Assembly (NCBI RefSeq): GCF_020283565.1
Contig: NC_060065.1
Span: 48,348,409-48,412,408 of the forward strand
Direction of reading: 5' to 3'
Source: Trifolium pratense
Lineage: Eukaryota > Streptophyta > Magnoliopsida > Fabales > Fabaceae
DNA: 64,000 nt
Below the pieces are notes generated by a model. That model saw only the letters and a program-made list of their open reading frames with translations, ran no database searches and was not told the DNA's origin. Each line of letters begins with the position of its first letter. Within the stretch, counting starts at the first letter, position 1. Below are positions 24,901 through 36,800 of the stretch, in pieces. The position numbers and the translations under genes were made by a program.

Positions 24901-27201
24901 TCCACAGTGCAATCATGGCCGGTCCTTTTAGTGGATAACAACACTCGACCCCTTCATTGCTATTTTCAGGGGAGACAATCCCAACCCATAATAATAAGTG
25001 TTTCTCACATGATTAGAATATGAATTCAATTTTTAGAGCATGAATTCAATTTCTAGAGTCACATATTTAGAAGGTTGCCAAATTTTATATAAGAAAATTG
25101 ACATTTTGTTGTTAACTTGATGAGTAATTCTCATGGTGGATTCAAATGACCTAAACTTTGAGGATATCTCAAGTGTATGCTCAGATGAAACAAAAATAAT
25201 AATCATAGGGTCTTAATTTCCTTGGACACATGTTTAAAAATATTGGATCATATGTTGCAAATAACTTGAACAAGAAGGAGATGATGAAAAACATGATGCA
25301 AATGGATAAATTGGTCCATAATTTGGAATTCTTGATATGAACTGCACACACATATCAATCGTGTAGATCGATGAACGATAATTTATAAAATAAGGTTTTC
25401 TCAATTTTTATGGTGCACTATAAAGAAAAGAAGAAATGACTTAGAAATATTTTATTGGAAATTGGAGTCATACAACTATGAATCTCATTTTACTTTTTTG
25501 GTCAAGTAGACTAGTGGCTAGAAATTCCATCCCTAAAGATGGATAAGTGGAATGATCGGAGTTCGAACCCCAACCCCCTGCATATATAATGCAATGTTCC
25601 TGCCAATTGAGCTAAGTTCACGGGACTGAATTTCATGTTCTATTTCTACTTCAAAAGTATATTTATTTATTTATAGAGAAATTCATGTCACTTGATGAAG
25701 GAAAACAATCATTGAAAATTTTTCTGTCATGTTAATCTGAAACAATATTTACGATTCACTCATATTCACAAAAGGTTGCAAAATTAAACTAAGAGACACT
25801 TTTATTTTAAATTTAAATAACCATTACATCATTTTAAGTATATTTTAGAAATTCTCCGACAAAATTGAAATTCTGGTGACTCTTCTCTGAAAAAATTGAA
25901 ATGAGTGTTATGAAAATCAAAATTAGCATAATTAATAGTACCTTCATTCTTAACCAATCTTGATAAAATTCTGGTGACTCTTCTCTGTTGCTAACAAGAT
26001 TCTCATCAGAGAAATACCTAAAAGGTGCTCTAATTTGCACATTGTATTTCTTACAAAAAGGTACCCAAACCTTGGCAAATTTAGAGGCTTCAACAATGGC
26101 ATAAAATGTGAGAGGGGAACAACCATCATCAGAAACATAGCAAGCTAATTTATTAACTGGATAATCAAGTGCCAACAGAGACAACACTGTGTTCACAGTG
26201 ATGATTGGTGGTTCAAGAACAGGATCTGCTGTTGTCACAAACAAATCCAATGGTGGAAGCTCGTCTTCCCTATTAATGAAAAAAATGGTTAAATATGTTT
26301 TTATTAGGAATTTTTTAAGTTTAGTCTTTAATTTTTGTAGTATTTTTAACCTCTACACAAATTTTCTACCTGCAATTTTTAGTCCGGCTGAAATTTTCTA
26401 CGCAATGTTTCAAGATAAAAATTACGTCATTATCAACAAATAAAATATGATAAAAATAACATCGGACATAGAAACCAATTATTGAAACCCATTAATTGAA
26501 AAAATAATAGATATTACGGTACATATCTATTAAAAAATAATACTACTACTCAGTAATTATGAATTTTTTAAAGATGATAATCTATTTTGTGTTTGTTTAT
26601 CATAATGAATTATTTTTTCAAGAAAAAAAAAAAAACAGTTATCACTTATCAAGAATAATTTTCTAAAAAAGCTATTAAAAACAATTTTTAATTTTTCTCG
26701 GATTCTCATTTTAAAAAATGTAATAGATTAATAAAAACAATTAAAAGAGATTTAAAAAATAATATTTTGTCCAAAATGTCCAGTTCAAACGTAAATGTCG
26801 ATATTTTCAAATTGAAAATTTTCACTGAATTTCAACCAGAACCTCACAATTGTGTGTGTATTTCAGTGATGTTTGTCATTTTGTTGGTAGAAATTTTTTT
26901 ATAAAATACTTTAACATACAGTAATCGAAGGCATAACAATATACCTGAGTAAGAGACGGTCTAGGTGGGTTATGGTATATGCTGGATTCCATTTGAGGTT
27001 CATGGTGAGAATCCAAGTGAAGGTAAACCATGACTCACAAAACAGAGCAACAAAACAGGGGAATGTATAAATGTTGCTATAGAAAATACGGTAACCAAGA
27101 AGTAAGATAAGGAAGAGCAAAGTGATTGAATCCACCACTCTTGAAAATGTATACTTTACCAAAATTTTGTCATAGAGAGGGAGAGGATTTTGATTGGCCA
27201 T
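18926..27201 (-). CDS. CSLB: Cellulose synthase-like protein, CslB/CslH group (copy 2)
   Basis: Nine exons: 27201-26945, 26269-25942, 24326-24207, 23550-23428, 23257-23045, 22539-22407, 22315-22140, 20545-20195, 19468-18926; 2,244 nt, 747 aa, phases consistent throughout. Start [12 protein letters not shown]. Motifs seen: TTADP and VSDDG in exon 2, DCD (LNLDCDMHV) in exon 5, the ED of TSEDILTG and QQKRW in exon 8, and a hydrophobic last exon ending KLTIIV. It is the largest of the four genes because its introns are invaded: intron 7 holds an hAT MITE, intron 5 is almost filled by a fold-back MITE, intron 3 holds a SINE of the second family and intron 2 a SINE. The exon-5 donor is the unusual GTGCGC and directly abuts the MITE. 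Role as for other Csl family members: membrane GT2 acting on a cell-wall glycan of unsettled identity. Confidence 0.92.
19620..19880 (-). mobile_element. TRIM-like LTR element remnant with iMet PBS
   Basis: On the minus strand the sequence tggtatcagagtctcc (plus 19761-19776) is the standard primer-binding site complementary to initiator methionine tRNA. LTR-like words lie on both sides (cttacaagtaggttttgtag and gtttgtaaggatgaatgagc). No gag or pol is present, so it resembles a miniature terminal-repeat retrotransposon. It lies in intron 8 of CslB copy 2. Confidence 0.6.
20688..21273. mobile_element. hAT-type non-autonomous element (586 bp)
   Basis: An exact 8-bp target duplication GGCCTTTT flanks it (20680-20687 and 21274-21281). 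The ends TAGGGATGGCAAT and ATTGTCATCCCTA are inverted repeats. The arms carry many gggtacccat / acccatatg words. There is no transposase. It lies in intron 7 of CslB copy 2. The elements at 54255-54815 and 62227-62788 have the same termini. Confidence 0.88.
21895..21990 (-). repeat. SINE fragment
   Basis: Minus-strand reading shows a B-box-like aattcgaatcttgg and the body word ctagacaacttgat, as in the SINE at 25497-25628. It is truncated and diverged, and lies in intron 7 of CslB copy 2. Confidence 0.45.
22598..23040. mobile_element. Truncated fold-back MITE filling intron 5 of CslB copy 2
   Basis: The left arm (ttttggtcctttaaatttcac, cttttggccccaaactttc) is mirrored by the right arm (gttaaggggccaaaatcg, tttcagagatttaaa). 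The core has palindromic gtcacatg / catgtgac words. The extreme right end is missing compared with the left. It occupies most of the 505-bp intron 5 and stops about four bases from the exon-5 splice donor. Confidence 0.75.
23620..23820 (+). repeat. SINE, second family
   Basis: Plus-strand words ggaccttggagtgttgctcctc, the B-box-like caggtttgatttctcc and ggtgggctagttcat match the minus-strand SINE at 17200-17330. The 3' part (gtggacggtgagattgg, gccagataccaag, T-run) matches the window-start fragment. It lies in intron 3 of CslB copy 2. Confidence 0.65.
25497..25628 (-). repeat. tRNA-derived SINE
   Basis: Reverse-complement layout of the 15749 family: B-box-like ggggttcgaactccg, body words ccactagtctacttgacc and A-box-like gaacttagctcaattggca on the minus strand. 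It lies in intron 2 of CslB copy 2. Confidence 0.7.
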
Positions 27202-28180
27202 GTTGAACTAAAACAGAGCAAACAGGGGAATGAGTGTGTGTCTTTATTATGACTAATGTGCTTTTGTACTATGTTTAATGGGAAACGGATAACCTAGTAT
27301 CGGTTGTCTGATTATAATGAACGGTTTAGATTATTTTGATGCATGCGATCGTAAACTATCTGATGTGAAATTAATGGATGAGAATAATTACTGCGTGCTA
27401 CCTTGTTCTTTTATCACATCAGCAAATCATGGTCATGTTTTATGCGGTTGAAACTAAGCCATACATTTATAATAAGATTGAAGTTTCATTTTCATCCTCA
27501 CAAAAAACTCGAATTCCAATATAGTTTCTCTTACAATAAACTTGTAAGAATATCAATAGGTAACGAAAGAGAAATAGAAATGAAAATTGTAAAATGCGAA
27601 GACAATCATTGATTACACAGTTCGACAAGTGTGCTAAAATGCCACTAAAGATCACTAACATGTGGTTCAGTATTATTATTACTTTTTTTTTATAAGCAGT
27701 ATTTTTTTTTTGGTACATATTTTGATAAGCATTATTATTATTACTTGAATGAATTAAGGTTTTTACTTTAAATGTTAAAAATTCATATGTATAATATCAC
27801 GGTTTAGACTACAAGAATGCACGTGAATCATCTTATTTCTCTTTTTTCCTTTCCCTTCTTCTTTCATTAAACAATTAAAATCACATAACGAGTTCATAGT
27901 TTTTTCCCAAATATTATTTTTATATAGGACTACTCCATTAGTATTGTCACATGCCATTCTTTGCAAGATTTCAATATATTACATCCGTCCCAAAATTTAA
28001 ACAAATAAGAATATAAGATAACTAATATATGTATTTGAAACAAAATTTAGATAAAATTCATCAAAAAAATTTGACAAATTTTTACTTTATTTTTTGGTTT
28101 TTTTTTCTCACTTTATTTTTTATTTTATTACTCATTTTTACTTATATTTTAAAACATTAAAACAAATGATGACTAACATG
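27202..28180. other. 5' flank of CslB copy 2, no gene seen
   Basis: About 1 kb of AT-rich sequence upstream of the minus-strand start at 27201. Short ORFs on both strands lack any recognisable domain. The promoter of copy 2 must lie in its left part, but no TATA box could be selected with confidence. Confidence 0.5.
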
Positions 28181-28330
28181 ACCAATTATTAGTTGGTTCA
28201 GTGGTGATTGACGCTGAACTTGGTAGGGTGGACCACGGTTCGATCCCCGCAACTGTGATCGGGAGGGGATTGGAACCACTTGATACTCAAACTAACTCCT
28301 GAACCAGATTAAACTGGTGGTGAAAGAAAA
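28181..28330 (+). repeat. SINE with a 17-bp TSD
   Basis: aaatgatgactaacatg (28164-28180) and aaatgatgacgaacatg (28331-28347) flank a 150-bp unit, a target duplication with one mismatch. The unit has an A box (agttggttcagtggt) and a B box (cacggttcgatcccc) and ends in an A-rich tail. The same family is found at 13495-13650 on the minus strand. Confidence 0.88.
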
Positions 28331-28463
28331 AAATGATGACGAACATGTGAGTGTGAGAGGTAGTTTATTGCAGTATCACACATGGCTAGCAGTAGCACAG
28401 TCATGATGTACTAATAATTAACGTATTGGGTACTAAATACAGCTCTCAGGACCATATGCAAGG

Positions 28464-28919
28464 TGTACCGGGCCATGGACCAGGGTGTGATTTGTTAAGG
28501 CCCAATACGAAAAAGCCCAATGGGAGCATCTAAAGGAGAAGTGTGAAAACAACCATGAAAAACACATGATAAGCGTGATCCACCATGACTTGGAAAGGAA
28601 GGAAGAAACTTGGAGAAGAAGGAAGAAGCTTGGAGAAGAAGGAAGAAGCTTGGAGAAGAAGGAAAGTAACCGCCCACTACCCATGAATTCCTCTCCAAGC
28701 AAGGCGGTTATCAAGCAACAAGAGGGAGATGTTTTGCCTATAAATAGGATCTTCTTCAAGAGAACAAGAGGATTTTTCACTGATTCTACATAGACTCACT
28801 CTCATCATGAGAAACCACCATATTTTCATTCTTGTAAAGAGATTCAATTTCTTCTCCGACATACTTGTATCAGTTATCAATCTTGAATAATACAAACCCC
28901 CTTGTTTTTTACCAGAACA
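28464..28919 (+). repeat. 5' LTR
   Basis: 456 bp, TG...CA. It carries three tandem copies of an 18-bp unit near 28610-28665 (gaagaaggaagaagcttg), a TATA-like ctataaataggatc at about 28739 and downstream T-rich sequence, consistent with U3, R and U5 parts. Short ORFs on either strand of this LTR are artefacts repeated in the 3' LTR. Confidence 0.93.
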
Positions 28920-28920
28920 T

Positions 28921-28940
28921 TTTGGCGCCCACCGTGGGGC
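28921..28940 (+). other. Primer-binding site (putative)
   Basis: The sequence ttggcgcccaccgtggggct starts one base after the 5' LTR. A TGGCGCCC start complementary to a tRNA 3' end is usual for plant Ty3/gypsy-type elements. I did not assign the tRNA. Confidence 0.7.
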
Positions 28941-29003
28941 TGCGGTAAAATCATTTGATCCCAGCCTATCACAGCAACTAGACGAAAAATCAAACATCTT
29001 CAC

Positions 29004-29111
29004 ATGGCTGGAGAGCATGGAAACAACGATAATTCTAGCGTTAACACCTTGCAAGCCGCCGTCGTAGAAATTCGGCGTTTGCAGACTCACATTGCGGCCA
29101 TCAAGGCTTAA
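29004..29111 (+). pseudogene. Truncated gag start (35 codons)
   Basis: An ATG 85 bases after the 5' LTR opens a frame beginning MAGEHGNNDNSS and ending IAAIKA before a TAA. Position and composition fit the start of a retrotransposon gag protein, but the rest of gag is gone and an ATT microsatellite follows 60 bases later. It is probably non-functional, though the ATG may still serve RNA packaging or recombination. No domain can be named from so short a piece. Confidence 0.5.
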
Positions 29112-29170
29112 AGGGCAGATGAGAAAGAAGCAGAAGTTACAACTTGACATCTCTTTTGGATATATCTCTA

Positions 29171-29271
<101 letters not shown>

Positions 29272-30644
29272 TGATCCGGAGGATTTTGTTTGGCTCCACT
29301 CATCAATAAAGAAAGAAGCGTGTATACGGAGAATCGCATCGCATCCTCGTCTTTGCATCGCCATGCATCTGTTATCACACCATCCAAGAACCGCCACGCC
29401 GCCACTAACACATTGTTTTCTTTACGGCAACTCTGCTCTCAATCCAGGCGGAAACAATGAAGTCGCCATCGCCGCCGTTATATTCGTTAAGAAATCGCCT
29501 CCGACGTCAGTTGTGGAGAAATTGTCATCGCCGCGGTCGGTTATGGAGGAATCGCCATCTCACCGTCGGTCGTTCTGTTCATCTCGATCAGGTGTTAACG
29601 TTCTTTTCTTGCAACTTACCATTTAATCATATAGTTCTCACTCCTTCTGTTTTGATAATATGTTATTTGTACTTATAATTAACACAAAATGCTTCTTAGT
29701 TATTCAAGGAAATTGTTAGAGCACCACAAAAATAAACTGCATAGCAACATGAGATCATGTTGCATTCTATTAGTAGGGTACTGGATAAGTTGAAACAATG
29801 AAACTATTAAGCGTTGAACTCATATCATCCCTTCCTGCATTGTCCCATTTATTTGCCATGCAACTTGATCAATGTGATGAACAAATTGATGTAATTAGTG
29901 ATAGTAATGTACCAATAGAAAATGAAACTAAGGACAATATTTGGAGTGGGACATTATACTGTATTGATATAGCGATTATATGCTTCTGATGCTAGAACCT
30001 CAAACTACCAAAAGTTCTATGATGTTTGGTGTTTAATCTTTTAATTTCTCGATAGTATAGCTGTTGATTATTATAGAGAACATCTGATGCATGATACTGT
30101 GATAGTTTTATTTCCTTTGTACCTAACAAAGTTATCAAGTTGATCATAGCACAGGGTAACGAACAAATGTGGAAAATTGAGATGAAAATTCAGTAATTAT
30201 CACTCGGCGAGATAGAAGCCGCCAACTAATATTTCAGGTTGAAGCATATTCCGCGATGACTACCGCAATGGAACTCAGTCTCACCACGCCAAAACATAAT
30301 TGTTTTTCTTGCTAGGCGAGGAGCGCCGCAACAAACCACCCATGGCGGTATCATTTTCGTTTGTTTTATTTTTCATATATTATTATTGTTGAACCTAATG
30401 TATCAAAGCTTATTTGCAGCGATCATGATTAAGTTGCGGGCTCTGAACCAAGAATAAATGAAGCCAGCCGGCTCTAGACCAATAAAGGTTAACCGGTGAT
30501 GGAATAAAGGTCAACCTGATTAAGTTACGGGCTCTGAACCAAAAAAAAAAAAAAAATAAAAAAAAAATAAAAAATGGTTATCTCAAACTTGAGCTCTGAA
30601 TCTTTATTAAAGATCAACTCAGATGTGAGCGCTGAACCAAATGT

Positions 30645-31462
30645 AAGGTTGAAAGGCCTTGGCGTTACCTGTAAATCTTACGAGTTGGGGGCGTCAGAAA
30701 AAGAAAATAAAACAAGGTTGAAAGGCCTTGGCGTTACCTGTAAGTCTTACGAGTTGGGTACGTCAGAAAAAGCAAGGTTGAAAGGCCTTGGCGTTACCTG
30801 TAAGTCTTACGAGTTGGGTACGTCAGAAAAAGCAAAATTAAACAAGGTTGCAAGGCCTTGGCGTTACCTGTAAGTCTTACGAGTTGGGTACGTCAGAAAA
30901 AGCAAAATTAAACAAGGTTGCAAGGCCTTGGCGTTACCTGTAAGTCTTACGAGTTGGGTACGTCAGAAAAAGCAAAATTAAACAAGGTTGCAAGGCCTTG
31001 GCGTTACCTGTAAGTCTTACGAGTTGGGTACGTCAGAAAAAGCAAAATTAAACAAGGTTGCAAGGCCTTGGCGTTACCTGTAAGTCTTACGAGTTGGGTA
31101 CGTCAGAAAAAGCAAAATTAAACAAGGTTGAAAGGCCTTGGCGTTACCTGTAAGTCTTACGAGTTGGGTACGTCAGAAAAAGCAAAATTAAACAAGGTTG
31201 CAAGGCCTTGGCGTTACCTGTAAGTCTTACGAGTTGGGTACGTCAGAAAAAGCAAAATTAAACAAGGTTGAAAGGCCTTGGCGTTACCTGTAAGTCTTAC
31301 GAGTTGGGTACGTCAGAAAAAGAAAAATTAAACAAGGTTGAAAGGCCTTGGCGTTACCTGTAAGTCTTACGAGTTGGGTGCGTCACAAAAAGAAAAATTA
31401 TACGAGGTTGCAAGGCCTTGGCGTTACCTGTAAGTCTTACGAGTTGGGTACGTCAGAAAAAG
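30645..31462 (+). repeat. 12-unit tandem array, 70-bp period
   Basis: Units begin with aaggttg(a/c)aaggccttgg at 30645, 30714, 30774, 30844 and then every 70 bases to 31404. Unit 1 is 69 bp and unit 2 is 60 bp, because unit 2 lacks the aaaattaaac linker. Each unit contains ggcgttacctgtaagtctta and cgagttgggtacgtcag. A 70-bp period is not divisible by three, so no protein repeat is kept. The array lies in the 3' half of the interior of the LTR element. Confidence 0.95.
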
Positions 31463-31961
31463 ATACAGCAAAGAAAAGCGAGATTATCAATACCGCCAGA
31501 AGAAGCTTATACACAACCAAAGCAAGGCGATTCATTATAACGCCAAAAGACAACAGGTATAAAGTTATTTTTATTGATTTACAATTATTATAGAAAGTCG
31601 AAGATGTCGCAGGTGCAAGGACAAAGTTTCCTAGGCGAGAACGACAAAAGGCGTTACCTCACAGCGTAATGCAAAATTCATCCGCAAAATTATGAAGAAA
31701 GAAGATCATTGCAAATAAAGGAATTAATAGAAACCCAAATAAGGGTAAATTGTTCAAGCCACGAAGGGGCATACAAATAGTTACAAAAGTCATAGAAGGG
31801 CGTACAAATTAGCTAAGAAATATCAACAACAAAAGGAAGGAAAAGGCGACAAGCAAACAAAGAATATGAGTCAGCAACAAATGGGCGACATAGAACAACA
31901 TCGAGGCATAATAATTGCCAAGTGACTTCATTCAAAAGCACTTCGCCTTCTTGAAGCCTCG

Positions 31962-31975
31962 TGCTTGGGGGGCTG
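31962..31975 (+). other. Polypurine tract (putative)
   Basis: The G-rich tgcttggggggctg directly precedes the 3' LTR start TGTACC, where plus-strand priming is expected. Confidence 0.6.
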
Positions 31976-32431
31976 TGTACCGGGCCATGGACCAGGGTGT
32001 GATTTGTTAAGGCCCAATACGAAAAAGCCCAATGGGAGCATCTAAAGGAGAAGTGTGAAAACAACCATGAAAAACACATGATAAGCGTGATCCACCATGA
32101 CTTGGAAAGGAAGGAAGAAACTTGGAGAAGAAGGAAGAAGCTTGGAGAAGAAGGAAGAAGCTTGGAGAAGAAGGAAAGTAACCGCCCACTACCCATGAAT
32201 TCCTCTCCAAGCAAGGCGGTTATCAAGCAACAAGAGGGAGATGTTTTGCCTATAAATAGGATCTTCTTCAAGAGAACAAGAGGATTTTTCACTGATTCTA
32301 CATAGACTCACTCTCATCATGAGAAACCACCATATTTTCATTCTTGTAAAGAGATTCAATTTCTTCTCCGACATACTTGTATCAGTTATCAATCTTGAAT
32401 AATACAAACCCCCTTGTTTTTTACCAGAACA
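31976..32431 (+). repeat. 3' LTR
   Basis: 456 bp, apparently identical to the 5' LTR, followed by the CAAGG target duplication at 32432-32436. Confidence 0.93.
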
Positions 32432-32436
32432 CAAGG

Positions 32437-33107
32437 AATTGTCAAAAACAAAAAGGACGTCCATTCACATATATAAATAGTATATGACAAAATAACCTTA
32501 TTGACATTGCTGTCCAATTTTTTGTTGTATCCAAAGATTCTTCAGTGGAAAGTTGTGTACAACACTATAACATCCACAAATAGAATTTCATTTTTGTGAG
32601 ATACCCAAGTGATTAATAACAGAAAAAAAAACTAACTTTGTCTTGACTTAGGTCATATATATAAACGTGCTATGAAACTAATCTACCTATAAATATAATT
32701 TCATATTTGTGGGGTACTCAAATGAGTAAAAAAAACTCTAACTTTCTCACAACTTAGACCACTCAAACCTGCAATAAACTAATCCGCAAATCGGTATATT
32801 AATTCATGCTTGTTTTGATTATTACTAGAGGATTCATAGACGAAGTTGAAAAAATATTGGAAACTCAGACATACAAAATAGATGACTAAGTTTGAACGCT
32901 GGTATAACGTTCGACTTAACAATTTCAATATTTTTATAAGTTGAATTTAGGTAATACTAAGAATAGATTAACGATGAATTGAATACTCTTAAAGGTGAAA
33001 TATTCAAAAGAGAAATATGTGACCTATTTAAATTGTTTATGTAAATTTTTATAGTTAGCTAAGGTGTTACATACATTTTTTGAACAAGAAAGGTGTTACA
33101 TACTTAG
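32437..33107. other. Intergenic, no gene seen
   Basis: AT-rich DNA between the LTR element and the solo-LTR-like unit. It has a loose repeat of ataattt-cat-tttgtg words around 32580-32710 and nothing that reads as a gene. Confidence 0.5.
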
Positions 33108-33444
33108 TGTTGGTTTGATAATTTAAGTCTGGCTTCTGACCTGAAGGTCTGTGCTTCTGATGCAGCAAGCTTAGGTTCCGACCTCCTGGGTCCTGAAGTA
33201 GGTTCTGGTTCTGACCTCGTAGGTTTTGAACATCCTATTATGTTATTTCTGTTTTGTTAGTTAGCTATTAGCTGTTAGTTAGTTGTTACAGTTGACCTAG
33301 TTTGTTAGTTAGTTACTTATAGGTCAAGTAACATTTCAGTATATATAAACACTTGTAATATCATTTTGTGAATAATACAATTTTACTATTTTCCTTAAAT
33401 TCATCTTAACTCATTTTCTCAACCCTCTCAAATTATCCCCAACA
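33108..33444 (+). mobile_element. Solo-LTR-like unit (337 bp)
   Basis: It begins TGTTGG and ends CCAACA, the short inverted termini of LTRs. It contains pyrimidine/GA words (ggttctgacctcgtagg), a TATA-like cagtatatataaacac near 33340 and then U5-like sequence. No internal region follows. The flanks (cttag / ctatt) do not match, so a solo LTR is likely but not proven. Confidence 0.5.
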
Positions 33445-33810
33445 CTATTTTATCTTTAATAAAATGACACTACTTTAAGACCAATGCAGTACTTAATAAA
33501 AAGTAGCAGAAGGCTATGAGAAAAATGAGAACAAACTATTGATAAAAAAAATGGAGAACAAACTATACATAGAAATATTCCATTATAAATTTCAAGAACA
33601 ATATCAACTTATACAACAATTTTTTTGTTTGAGTTACCCTGACATTGGTGTGAAATTTTCACCCTCGTTAATGATCACTAATCTCTGTCGGGAAATTTAT
33701 GGGACAGACAAAGTGAGTTTTCCCTTTCAACCGAATTTCTCGGTACATATGAGTTAGGAATCGAACCCTTGACTACATACTTAAGGGAATCAAAATTCTT
33801 TTCACTTGGA
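33445..33810. other. 3' flank of CslB copy 3
   Basis: AT-rich sequence downstream of the minus-strand stop at 33811. It should contain the poly(A) region of copy 3. A short plus-strand ORF (33539-33757) has no recognisable domain. Confidence 0.5.
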
Positions 33811-36800
33811 CTAATTTATTGTTGATCTTGTATCAGTGATTCTACAAAAATGCACAAAAATAAAAGCAAGCAATGCTGACTTGAAAATGGTAGATAATGG
33901 AATCCCATATTTACCCCTAGCAAACAACCCTTTCAGAAATGGCCAGTAACAAACTACTAAATACACACTACACACCAATTCACCTATTCCACAACCATTC
34001 CCACTGTGAGCTTCTAATTGCACCCCCAAAATCTTAACAACAAGTGCTGTCAATTGCACAAGCAAAATGGTTGTGCCAACCACAAAAGCTGAGGACTCAT
34101 CAAATGTGAACCTACCAGCATCTGCATCATCTCCAGCAGCAGCAACAGAATTTGGATTTTCCTTTTGTGTTACTTCAAAGACTGTATCAGATATCCCTAA
34201 GAGCTTAACCATGGCACTTAAAAATCCAATAAACCATACACTTGTTGATCTCATTGTAATCATTCTCTGATTGTTCCACCAACATCTTATTGACAACCCT
34301 TTTGATAGATACTCTTGTAGAGTATGTATAGTATAGATCCCAAAAAGAGTCAAAGGAATCCATAGCCCAAGTCCCTGGAATATGACAAAGTAGAAAAGGT
34401 GAAAAAAGTAGCATATTAAGCTCATAATCAATGAGGTTTTATCTTCATGAATATTTAAGTAGGATTGTCCGTTTGATCCGTAAAATGTACGTATTGAAAA
34501 AATCAGTAAGACAGAACTGTATAAGATAAAGTTTAAGGTATTAAACAAATTTTGTCTTGTTTGACGGACAAAATATTATTTTGGTATTTTAGATATATAG
34601 TGTAGATGACAAAAAGTTGTCTCGTGGTTCAGTGAAGAACAAAATTTTAGTTTTTATCTAGTCCCTTGGTCCCCAATTTATTCAAATAAATTAATGCAAA
34701 AGAACTCTCAATATTTATTTTAACTTGCTACTAGAAATTGATCAATGTGAAAATCTAACCTTGGGAAAGATATTGGTATTGGTGATTATGCAATAAGCAA
34801 CTAAGGCTGCATAAGAAACTTCAAAGACAGAACGCAAACCCCAATTAGTGAGCCAAAAATAAGACAAGCCTGCCCTGAATTGAATTTTACCAAAGAGTAT
34901 GCCCATAACAGGAGAATGCTTGCTAAAGAAGACAACAGTGAGGCCTGAACCCCATCTCTTTTGTTGGACCATTGTAGTCAGTAATCCTCCCGGAGCGCTG
35001 CCCATAAACGCGGTTGGATCAGGCGTAATAGGCTCTGATCTCCAACCTTTTCTATGAATATTCAATCCAGTTGGTACATCTTCAGTTATTGATCCATATA
35101 CCCAACCCATCTGAGCATTCAAAAAATAATCAAGTTTCTTATGCATTGTATTTTTCATTTGTGTAATTTCATAGTCTAAAGCTTATTAACAAAATTTAAA
35201 TTTTGTAAATATTGAAAAATGTACCTTTTTACCCCAACAAGTGCCATATTCATATCCACAATTAGATACTTGGATTGCTTCTTCAATAAAATTGGAAGAA
35301 CTAATTCCATTAGTAGAATGATCACTCCCTTCTATAGCTTGTGTTGCTGATTTGATAAACTCCTTTGAACTTCCAAATTGCTGTATTAGTATCTTCTCTG
35401 CTAATTTTCCTAGTAAAGATACAAAATAGTGAGTTTTTTTTTTTTTTTTTTTTTTAAATTTTTAATTTAGCTTCTTTAAAAAAAAATTGTGACTTTTTTT
35501 TAGTAATTCAACCAACTGATTAGACACAAGTTGTTTTCTAGTTGTAGTTAAGGACTAATCATTCGGGAACTTATTAAGTTTGAATTCTGGACAGAACAAT
35601 CTTGGGTCATACTTTATTTACCTCACGGTTGAACTCTGGATCACCAGAGATCTTTCCTTGAAAATCGGAGGGTTAAGAACAAAAATAAAGAGACTAAATG
35701 AAATTTATACGGGTTACGTATGAAAATACACAAAGGGGCACTATATTTTTGTCAATTTTGTGCGTCCATTTAACATTTATGATAAGTGAATTTCTTGTTA
35801 GAGGAAGACCTTTTTTTACATATTGTCTTTCATTAGGGTAAAAACCATAAATAGCATATCTTCTGTGGATGGTGTTTGTTCCACAATAGTGAGGTCCTTG
35901 AAGTCCTGCCATGCCCCTTATTATGTACTGCAAAAAACAAAGCCAAATTTGTTTATAGACACAAATTTATAACAGCTATGTAGTAAAGTGAGATATGCAT
36001 TAATTAGAAGTTAAGAAGAAACCTCAAATGCAGCCACCCATTGATTTCCAAAAGGGTCATCTTTAATTCCATCATAAAATTGTTGGAAACATTGAACAAA
36101 AGCAACATCTTTTCCATTTTTAGAATCAACCAAAATGCAAATAGCATGTTGAATAATCTTTGGATTGTTCACAAACATGTCACAGTCTACGTTCAACATA
36201 AAGGGAGCATTCGTCATCAATCCAGAAACTCTTGTCTGCAAATTTCAATTAAGAAAGACGAGAATGAATCTTCGAAACATAAGAATTAGTATTTCGCAGA
36301 ATCAGATATTATAGTCAGCAAAATTACCAACACATTCATAGCTCCGCCTTTGTAATTATGTTCATACTTTGGTCTCTTCTCTCTCGATACGTATATTAAG
36401 TGAGGCAATCCATCAGAAAGACCATCCAATATAACCTATCAACACGTAATGTAAATTTTTTCGGTTTTGCTAGAATTCAAGCATGATCAGGTTAGTTTCA
36501 CATCGACTAGGAATGAACATATTGAGAGGCAACACAAATACTCTATAGACGCAATTAATATTATTACGTCTATATTTATTACCTTAATTATACTCGGATG
36601 ATTTCTTTTTTCTGTATTTAAAAACACTGCAAATTCTCCCTCAAATTGGAATGAACTCGGATTTCGGGTCACATCTTCAATTTTTTGGCAAAGATTGTCA
36701 TACATATCCTGCAAAAACCAAAGTCAAATGTCAGACACCGGACGTTTTCAATTTGAAGTGTCGATACTAGATAGTAGATAGTGTAGTACTGTAGTAATCA

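Noticed and set aside
25950..26138. Second-frame ORFs over CslB exon 2 (also at 13712, 36832, 45175)
   Set aside because: Shadow frames of the real exon 2, recurring because the exon is conserved in the four paralogues.
28566..28793. 75-aa ORF present twice (also 32078-32305) and its minus-strand partners
   Set aside because: These fall in the two LTRs and are identical because the LTRs are.
30574..30873. 99-aa ORF with GLGVTCKSYELG repeats
   Set aside because: Frame is lost as soon as the 70-bp period begins; it exists only because the first two units are 69 and 60 bp.
30645..31462. Regular 70-bp array resembling a CRISPR
   Set aside because: There are no unique spacers: the whole unit repeats, in a plant retrotransposon, with no cas genes.
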